Shown here piece after piece: positions 6,913-12,122 of a DNA stretch of 15,221 bases. Position 1 is the stretch's first letter; every line of letters begins with the position of its first letter. The stretch comes from JACCXJ01 sp052387115 (GTDB lineage: Bacteria > Pseudomonadota > Gammaproteobacteria > JACCXJ01), in contig JBQTJM010000415.1 of NCBI GenBank assembly GCA_052387115.1, forward strand, positions 1-15,221, read 5' to 3'. Under the pieces are notes generated by a model, which ran no database searches, had not been told where the DNA came from, and saw only the letters and a list, made by a program, of their open reading frames with translations. The translations under genes were made by a program, and so were the position numbers.

Positions 6913-7079
6913 AGAGTTTGTGAAAAAACCTACTGTGCTCGGGATCTCGAGTTGCGTCCTCGGCGCGCCAAGCCACTCCCTGGCCCTGGCTTCCCGGCGG
7001 TGCCCCGACTCTCATGTATTTCAGTATACACTCCGGACCGCGACCTCCCTTCGCTCGCGACGGTTCTTTCACAAACTCT
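6913..7079. mobile_element. MITE-like element with 18-bp terminal inverted repeats
   Basis: AGAGTTTGTGAAAAAACC (6913-6930) and, at the other end (7062-7079), its reverse complement with one mismatch bound a 167-bp segment without coding capacity. Thirteen outer bases match perfectly. A small internal palindrome pairs TGTAT (7015-7019) with ATACA (7026-7030). No target duplication is evident, and the right end overlaps the stop codon of the propeller gene by one base. A non-autonomous element is the favoured reading; a large stem-loop with regulatory effect is the alternative. Confidence 0.5.
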
Positions 7080-8206
7080 CACCCGACCTCCAGCGCCAGT
7101 ATGCGCGGTAGGTGGGAAGCGATCTGGGACCACGATTCGCCTTCGTCCGGAGACGCCCAGACGGCGCCGCTCGTGGTGCCGAGGTAGAGCCCGGCCGGAG
7201 ACAGACCATCGACCGCCATCGCCTGTCGATAGACCGTGAGCCATCCGTGGCGCTTGGGAAAACCACGGTCATAACGGGTCCATCTGCGCCCGCCGTCGCG
7301 GCTCCGATACACCGCCGGTTTGCCGCCGGGGCTCGTGCGCGGCCAGACGCTGGTGCCGTCCATCGGAAATACCCAGACCGTGTCGCGCTCGCGGGGATGA
7401 ACCGCGATGGGGAAGCCGATGTCGCCGATCGCGGTAGGCATGTGCTCGCCGACATGCGTCCAGGTCTCGGCGGGTCGGTCGAGGCGATAGATCCCGCAAT
7501 GGTTCTGCTGGTAGAGGCGTTCCGGATCGGACGGTGCCATGACCATGCAATGCGGGTCGTGGCCGAACCCGGGGTAGGGATTGGGCAGGAAATCCGCGCG
7601 GATCCCACGGTTCAGGCCGCGCCAGGTCTTGCCTCGATCGCGGGACTCGAAGGTCCCCCCGCTCGAGACGGCTAGGTACAGGTGCCCGGGATCGCGCGGG
7701 TCCACGATCACCGAGTGGGTGATGGGGCCGCCGGGTACGGCGCCGATGCCCCACCCGGATCGGCCGGGGGCGTCGTTGAAACCGGCCACGGGTTTCCAGG
7801 TGAGCCCGCCGTCCCGGCTCTCGAAGAGCCCGTCGGGGATGGTGCCGCAATACCAGGTGAGCGGCTCCGACGGGTGTCCGGGCGTCAGCCAGAAGACGTG
7901 CTCGACGGCACGTTTCTCTTCTCCCGCCCGGACCTCGCGGAAAGCGGGCGGGCGTTGCGCCTCGTGCCAGGTGTCGCCGGCGTCCTGGGATCGGAATACG
8001 GTAGGACCGAGGTGTCCGGTGCGCGCCCCGGCCACGAGCGTATGGCCGTCGCGCGGATCGCGGACCACATGACTGACGATGTGGCCGAACAGCATCGGTC
8101 CGCTCTGCTTCCAGCGGACCCGCCTGGGGTTACCCGTGAGGAAAAAGGCGCCCTTCGCAGTCGCGATGAGGAGCCTGGGGGTTGCGGTTCCGGTCCTCTG
8201 CGCCAT
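7079..8206 (-). CDS. BNR/Asp-box repeat beta-propeller protein (sialidase-like fold)
   Basis: This 375-residue protein has five Asp-box (S-x-D-x-G-x-T-W) repeats: FRSQDAGDTW (71-80), FESRDGGLTW (128-137), FESRDRGKTW (186-195), YRSRDGGRRW (300-309) and WASPDEGESW (350-359). Asp-box repeats mark the blade turns of sialidase and Vps10/YCF48-type beta-propellers. Proteins like this are often labelled exo-alpha-sialidase or glycosyl hydrolase, but I see no sialidase arginine triad, so enzymatic activity is unproven. There is no signal peptide, which argues for a cytosolic role. A GGAG about nine bases before the ATG supports the start. It is the first gene of an apparent operon with the MoaD-like carrier and avtA. 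Confidence 0.85.
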   Translation of the reverse strand: MAQRTGTATPRLLIATAKGAFFLTGNPRRVRWKQSGPMLFGHIVSHVVRDPRDGHTLVAGARTGHLGPTVFRSQDAGDTWHEAQRPPAFREVRAGEEKRAVEHVFWLTPGHPSEPLTWYCGTIPDGLFESRDGGLTWKPVAGFNDAPGRSGWGIGAVPGGPITHSVIVDPRDPGHLYLAVSSGGTFESRDRGKTWRGLNRGIRADFLPNPYPGFGHDPHCMVMAPSDPERLYQQNHCGIYRLDRPAETWTHVGEHMPTAIGDIGFPIAVHPRERDTVWVFPMDGTSVWPRTSPGGKPAVYRSRDGGRRWTRYDRGFPKRHGWLTVYRQAMAVDGLSPAGLYLGTTSGAVWASPDEGESWSQIASHLPRILALEVG

Positions 8207-8394
8207 GCTGTCCGCTCCCGTGTCCGGCAGGTCGTTTCGCGAAGAACTTTAGAGCACCCACATCGGGTGCCCCTACCGGCTCCGGTGTCCGGCAGCTTGG
8301 ATAGCTTGATCCGAGTGTAGCATCCGTGGCCGGATTCGGCCCCGGATGCGACGGGGCGGTCCCCCCGCTCGCCGCCGATGCTCCTCCATGATTC

Positions 8395-8410
8395 TGTGAG
8401 ATAGTTCACA
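8395..8410 (+). promoter_or_regulatory. Crp/Vfr-type operator core
   Basis: TGTGA (8395-8399), six bases (GATAGT) and TCACA (8406-8410) form the exact core of the Crp-family consensus, extended by one further C/G pair on each side. It lies about 80 bp upstream of the S55 peptidase ATG and about 190 bp upstream of the divergent propeller gene, within the 284-bp intergenic region. Either gene could be controlled. No strong -10 element was recognised nearby. Confidence 0.45.
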
Positions 8411-8490
8411 GCACCGCCTACCTGCGTAGGCTAGCCTCGGTTCCACACCGCTGGCGCGATCACGGTGGAATACTCGACCGGAGGACCATA

Positions 8491-10287
8491 ATGAATCACC
8501 AACGATCCCTGCATTGCCTGGGCGCCGCGCCGCTGGCCGCCGCACTCCTCTTGGCCTTCCCCGCGGCGGTCGCCCTACCCGTCCCGCCCTTGCCCGAGTG
8601 TGCCGAGCCGGTGACACCCGAAACGCTCAGCCCGGGCCAGCAGGCCATCGGTTTCACGGTCCGGGAGGGCGAGCAGGTCGAGCCGTTCTCCGTCGAGATC
8701 CTGGGCGTCGATCGGGGGGCGCTCGGGCCCGGCAAGGACCTGATCGTGGTCGACACCAGCGGTCCGGTGATCGACGCGGGGGGCGGCGGGATATCGGCGG
8801 GCATGTCGGGCTCGCCCGTCTACACAGAGGACGGCAAGCTCATCGGGGCGATTGCCTATGGCTTCAGCTTGGGCCCGAGCTCGATCGGGGGCGTGACGCC
8901 GGCGCCCGACATGCTCCGGGTGTTCGCGGAGGGCGCCGCGGCGGCAGCAGAGCAGGGCTCGGCCGCGGCGCGGCTCGCCCCCGGCAGCCGCGCTCGGATC
9001 GCGCGCACACAGGGCGTCGCGGCGTCCACGGTGGCGGAGGAGATGGGTCGCCTGAGGGTGCCGGTGTCGGTGTCCGGAAACCCCCGCCCCGAGCAGCTCA
9101 GCGCGCTTCGCGATGCCCTGACCGGGGCCGGTGCCGGCGTGATCGTCACCCGCGGTGCAAGCGCCACCGCCCCCCTGGGACCACCGTCGGCGAGGCTCGC
9201 GCCCGGCGACGCGATCGGCGCCGCGCTATCCTTTGGGGACGTCACGATGGCGGCGACCGGGACGACGACCTACGTCTGCGGCGGCCAGGCGGTGGCCTTC
9301 GGACATCCCTTCCTGTTCACCGGCCCGACGGTGATCGGCGCGACTCGGGCGAGCGTCCTGGGCATCGTCGCCGATCCGACCTTCGGGCCGTTCAAGTACG
9401 CGACCCTGACCGAGCCGGTCGGGATCGTCGATAGGGATCGCTTCTCGGCGATCCGGGCGGTATTCGGCGTCGAGATCCCCACCATCCCGGTGACCCAGGA
9501 TACGACGGCTTTCGATACCGGAAACCAGCGCCCGGGGGCGAGGACCGACGTGGTCGGACCGACCGGCACGTTGCTCGGCAGGCGCCTGTTCGCGGAGATC
9601 GCCTTTGAACACAGTCTCACCAACATCGATCGGACCTTCGACCAGGTGTCCGGGGGAAGCGCCGGGATCTCCTGGACGATCTCGGGACTGAGGACCGGCT
9701 CGGGGCAGCCCTTCGCGCTGGCGCGCGCGAATCGCTGGACTTCGCCCGACGACATCTCGTTCGACGCGACCGACGAGCTCTTCGTGGCGCTCGACGGGCT
9801 CGCGTCCCAGGACTTTGAACCGATTGAGCTCACCGGGCTCGCGGTCGACGACGTCTCGGTCGAGCGGACGGTCCGTCGCTACCGGGTGGAAAGGGTCTTA
9901 TGGGCGCGCAACGCCCGCCGATTCGCCGACGTGGAAAGGCTTCGGGTGCGTCGCGGCGACGCCGTCCGAGCGCGGGTCGAGCTGCGGGCCCTCGACGACG
10001 GATCGCAGAGGACCGAGAGGATGAGCTTCCGGGTCTCGGGCGGGCGCCGGAGCGGCGTGATCCAGATCGCCGGCGGCGCGGCTCTGGCAGACGAAGACGC
10101 GGGGGAAGGGGAGGGGGAGGCCGAGCCGGACAGTCTCGATGCGCTTCTGGCCGACCTCGTCAGCGCCCCTCGCAACGATGCCCTGATCGGCCGGGCGAGC
10201 TTCCGGCGCTCCCCCATCGTGCTGATCCAGGACCGGGTCGTGCTCGGCTCCGACCGCCTGCGGCTGACCATCGCGCGGCGCCGCTAG
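8491..10287 (+). CDS. Secreted SpoIVB-type (family S55) serine peptidase-like protein
   Basis: This 598-residue protein has a Sec signal peptide (about residues 1-28, LAAALLLAFPAAVA) and is inferred to be periplasmic or exported. The N-terminal half has the hallmarks of the S55 family outside spore-formers: EPFSVEILGV, then AGMSGSPVYTEDGKLIGAIAY with the candidate nucleophile in GMSGSP (residues 104-109), and VTPAPDML. A second block near 256-280 holds TGTTTYVCGGQAVAFGHPF, with candidate catalytic His272. The C-terminal third (about 440-598) is beta-rich, with an acidic EDAGEGEGEAE linker at about 536-546. The Shine-Dalgarno is GGAGG (8479-8483). In SpoIVB of Bacillus, S55 peptidases act as signalling proteases; the substrate here is unknown. 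Confidence 0.82.
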   Translation: MNHQRSLHCLGAAPLAAALLLAFPAAVALPVPPLPECAEPVTPETLSPGQQAIGFTVREGEQVEPFSVEILGVDRGALGPGKDLIVVDTSGPVIDAGGGGISAGMSGSPVYTEDGKLIGAIAYGFSLGPSSIGGVTPAPDMLRVFAEGAAAAAEQGSAAARLAPGSRARIARTQGVAASTVAEEMGRLRVPVSVSGNPRPEQLSALRDALTGAGAGVIVTRGASATAPLGPPSARLAPGDAIGAALSFGDVTMAATGTTTYVCGGQAVAFGHPFLFTGPTVIGATRASVLGIVADPTFGPFKYATLTEPVGIVDRDRFSAIRAVFGVEIPTIPVTQDTTAFDTGNQRPGARTDVVGPTGTLLGRRLFAEIAFEHSLTNIDRTFDQVSGGSAGISWTISGLRTGSGQPFALARANRWTSPDDISFDATDELFVALDGLASQDFEPIELTGLAVDDVSVERTVRRYRVERVLWARNARRFADVERLRVRRGDAVRARVELRALDDGSQRTERMSFRVSGGRRSGVIQIAGGAALADEDAGEGEGEAEPDSLDALLADLVSAPRNDALIGRASFRRSPIVLIQDRVVLGSDRLRLTIARRR

Positions 10288-10466
10288 GGCGCATTTCTTA
10301 CCACTGCCCGTCGCGTGGGGCGCCGAGGCGCCGGTGGCGAGTGCGGAAACGCCCGGCCGGAAGTAACGTCTGGAGGCCGTGAAGCAAGAGCCGTAGCCGT
10401 ACAAAGTCGAGGGCAATTTTCGACCCGAAGCGGTCACTCGCGGAGGAAGTGAGCGCTCGACGCGAA

Positions 10467-10990
10467 TCATTCTGTGCTGATCGTAGCCTCCCCCTGTGAA
10501 GTACGCGCCACACCCGGCAGTCTAGCTCTCAATCGCGGCGCCGCAAAATCGAGAAACGCCCGCAGCTTGAGTGCCAACAGCGGTCGGCCGGCGTACACGA
10601 GGCTGACGGGAATTGGGGCAGGCTCGAAGTTCTTCAAGGCAATGGCGAGTGCGCCGTTTTGAATCGCCTGCTCAACTTGATACGAGAACACGCGTGTCAG
10701 ACCGACGCCCGCAATCGCCGCGTCGATCGCTGCTTCGGCGGTGTTAACAACCAGCCGCGAATGAATGGGGATCGACACTTCGACTCGGGATTTCTTGAAG
10801 GTCCAAGAACCTGGCGACATCAGCCCCGAAAAGGTTATGCATTCATGTTTGGTCAACTCATCAGGCTTTCTTGGCGTGCCACGTTGAGCCAGATATGCGG
10901 GCTCGCGCAGACGACATGACGAATTAGGCCGACCCGCGTTGCAATGAGACTGCTATCAGGAAGCTCGCCGACGGCATCGATTTCCCAGTC
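10467..10990 (-). pseudogene. LysR-family regulator pseudogene, frameshifted and 5'-truncated
   Basis: Reading the minus strand, 10973 to about 10899 encodes GELPDSSLIATRVGLIRHVVCASP, part of the substrate-binding domain of a LysR-type regulator. At CCCGCA (near 10897-10901) one G is missing compared with the expected S-P-A-Y, and the protein resumes in another frame as AYLAQRGTPRKPDELTKHEC, running on to the stop at 10467. The second part (SRLVVNTAEAAIDAAIAGVG, PIPVSLVYAGRPL, LRAFLDFAAPRLRARL) is typical. The N-terminal helix-turn-helix and about half the protein are absent before the divergent DUF1348 gene. Some residues between the D-A-V and G-E-L segments also appear deleted. The regulator cannot be functional as written. 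Confidence 0.8.
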
Positions 10991-11035
10991 GTTACCGCGC
11001 GCAAGTCCGCCTGAGCAGATTGGCGTTGGAGGGAT

Positions 11036-11062
11036 CGCCGGTGATGGGTCGCATCACCGGCG
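11036..11062 (+). promoter_or_regulatory. 11-bp perfect inverted repeat upstream of the DUF1348 gene
   Basis: CGCCGGTGATG (11036-11046) and its exact reverse complement (11052-11062) flank a five-base GGTCG spacer, 32 bp before the ATG at 11095. It sits between the gene and the remains of a divergent LysR regulator. It is either an operator or an mRNA leader hairpin. Confidence 0.45.
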
Positions 11063-11094
11063 GATTCCGATCCGCAACAGCGAGGAGTACGTAC

Positions 11095-11559
11095 ATGAGC
11101 CGCCCACCCTTACCTCCTTTCACGATCGAAACTGCCACGCAGAAGGTCCGCATGGCCGAGGATGCCTGGAATACCCGCGATCCTGCGCGCATTGCATTGG
11201 CATACACCGCAGACAGCCGCTGGCGAAATCGAACGGAGCTCTTGCAGGGACGTGAAGCTATCGAGGCGTTCCTTGCGCGCAAATGGCAGCGAGAGCTGGA
11301 CTACCGCCTCATCAAGGAAATCTGGGCCTTCCGCGAAAACCGCATCGCTGTACGCTTTGCCTACGAATGGCATGACGACAGCGCCAACTGGTTTCGTAGC
11401 TATGGCAATGAGAACTGGGAATTCGACGAGCACGGCCTGATGCGCCTGCGCATCGCCAGCATGAATGACGCGCCGATCCAGGAGGCCGAGCGCAAGTACT
11501 CTTGGTCGCTGGGCCGCCGTCCCGACGATTACCCGTCACTAAGCCATTTCGGCTTCTAG
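11095..11559 (+). CDS. DUF1348 / nuclear transport factor 2-like protein
   Basis: This 154-residue protein matches the DUF1348 family of the NTF2-like (SnoaL) cone fold from end to end, at normal family length: RPPLPPFTIETATQKVRMAE, WNTRDPARIALAYT, DSRWRNRTELLQGREAI, LDYRLIKEIWAF, RFAYEWHDDSANWFRSYGN and ENWEFDEHGLMRLRIASMND. NTF2-like proteins are usually cytosolic and bind small hydrophobic ligands; no specific reaction is established. A Shine-Dalgarno GAGGAG (11082-11087) sits seven bases before ATG 11095, which is preferred over the open frame extending upstream. Genes of this type are often divergent from a LysR regulator, as here, but the regulator has decayed. Its 3' end overlaps a truncated vapC on the other strand by 21 bp. 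Confidence 0.92.
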   Translation: MSRPPLPPFTIETATQKVRMAEDAWNTRDPARIALAYTADSRWRNRTELLQGREAIEAFLARKWQRELDYRLIKEIWAFRENRIAVRFAYEWHDDSANWFRSYGNENWEFDEHGLMRLRIASMNDAPIQEAERKYSWSLGRRPDDYPSLSHFGF

Positions 11560-11724
11560 GCTTTGGGGAATCGCCCGCCGCACGCCGAACATCAACTCGT
11601 CATAAGCCACGACCGAGATCGCCTGACTTTCGAGCGGTACCGCGTTCATGCGCTTGCGGACTGCCTCGGGACGGTTGCGGATGACATAGGAACAGATGTC
11701 CGTATCGAGCAGATAGAGCGCCAT
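11539..11724 (-). pseudogene. Truncated VapC toxin (N-terminal half of a PIN domain)
   Basis: From ATG 11724 the minus strand encodes 61 residues: MALYLLDTDICSYVIRNRPE, then AISVVAYDELMFGVRRA. These are the first acidic residues (LLDTD) and the conserved Glu (YDELMFG) of a VapC-type PIN toxin. The frame then runs into the end of the DUF1348 gene and stops at 11541-11539, about 70 residues short of the usual length. The last two acidic residues are lost, so catalysis is not expected. The start overlaps the stop of a residual antitoxin frame (TAATG), as in intact vapBC operons. The toxin was probably cut by a deletion that joined it to the DUF1348 gene. Confidence 0.8.
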
Positions 11725-11784
11725 TAGAACAGGCGCCGCTCCTGCGGCGCGCTGACGAGATCGACCAGAAGCGCATCGACGCGT
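11724..11784 (-). pseudogene. 3' remnant of a VapB antitoxin gene
   Basis: Immediately upstream of the truncated vapC the minus strand reads RVDALLVDLVSAPQERRLF and then TAA (11726-11724), overlapping the toxin ATG by one base. This is the expected C-terminal tail of an antitoxin. Everything 5' of about 11785 is replaced by the partial dispersed repeat, so the DNA-binding domain is gone. The assignment rests on position and the start-stop overlap. Confidence 0.55.
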
Positions 11785-11785
11785 T

Positions 11786-11822
11786 GGGGAGGGAGATCCC
11801 CGGTTCCCTCCCTGCGTAGCGG
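11786..11822. repeat. Dispersed palindromic repeat, partial copy
   Basis: GGGGAGGGAGATCCCCGG and the following CCCTGCGTAGCGG match the right half of copies A (2613-2712) and B (11868-11968). Its left edge coincides with the point where the antitoxin remnant ends, suggesting that repeat insertion or recombination removed the rest of the antitoxin gene. Confidence 0.65.
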
Positions 11823-11867
11823 GGGAGGAACAGGGTGGTGGTATAAGGCGCTGCGTAGGGAAACAGC

Positions 11868-11968
11868 CTTGGTCAGCGATCCGACGGCCGACCCCCACCC
11901 TACCCTCCCCCGTCCGCAAAAGCGCGGACAGGGGAGGGAGATCTCCGGTTCCCTCCCCTGCGTAGCGG
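11868..11968. repeat. Dispersed palindromic repeat, copy B
   Basis: It matches copy A (2613-2712) over its length, including CTTGGTCAGCGA, ACCCCCACCC, the GTCCGC/GCGGAC stem with flanking CCCTCCCC/GGGGAGGG, and CCCTCCCCTGCGTAGCG. The stem is conserved while the loop differs (AAAA here, AAGAAAC in copy A), as expected if the hairpin is the selected or mobile unit. It ends about 30 bp before the TATAAT promoter element at 11998. Confidence 0.75.
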
Positions 11969-11997
11969 GTCGGGGTAGGGGGTCTGCGGCCTGACGA

Positions 11998-12003
11998 TAT
12001 AAT
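11998..12003 (+). promoter_or_regulatory. Consensus -10 element of the oxidoreductase-moeB operon
   Basis: A perfect TATAAT lies 32 bp before the 28-codon leader ORF. The position 17 bp upstream holds only GTAGGG, so there is no good -35 box, and the region upstream is the dispersed repeat. Transcription would start near 12010. Confidence 0.5.
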
Positions 12004-12035
12004 GCACTCCCATCCCGTCCCCTGGAGACCGCCCC

Positions 12036-12122
12036 ATGACGCCCTGTAAAGCGCTTCTCAAGACCATCAGAGTCGTTCTCGCCTCGCAGGCACGGGGCGC
12101 CGGGCCGAGGCGCGGGCGGTGA
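12036..12122 (+). CDS. 28-residue leader ORF upstream of the fusion oxidoreductase
   Basis: ATG 12036 has a GGAG eight bases upstream and opens a 28-codon frame (MTPCKALLKTIRVVLASQAR, then an Arg/Gly-rich tail). Its TGA overlaps the GTG start of the downstream gene as GTGA. The peptide is basic and unlike any family I know. The arrangement suggests translational coupling to a gene that starts with GTG and has only a weak ribosome-binding site of its own. Alternatively it is a chance frame in the leader. Confidence 0.35.
   Translation: MTPCKALLKTIRVVLASQARGAGPRRGR

Noticed and set aside
8514..9434. 306-codon plus-strand frame inside the S55 gene
   Set aside because: It is an Arg/Gly-rich out-of-frame translation of the peptidase gene.
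10319..10334. GGCGCC-GA-GGCGCC hairpin after the S55 gene as a terminator
   Set aside because: There is no T run after it on either strand; short GC palindromes are common in this composition.
2613..11968. CRISPR array
   Set aside because: The repeats are only three, differ in length, are not regularly spaced, and no cas genes are present.
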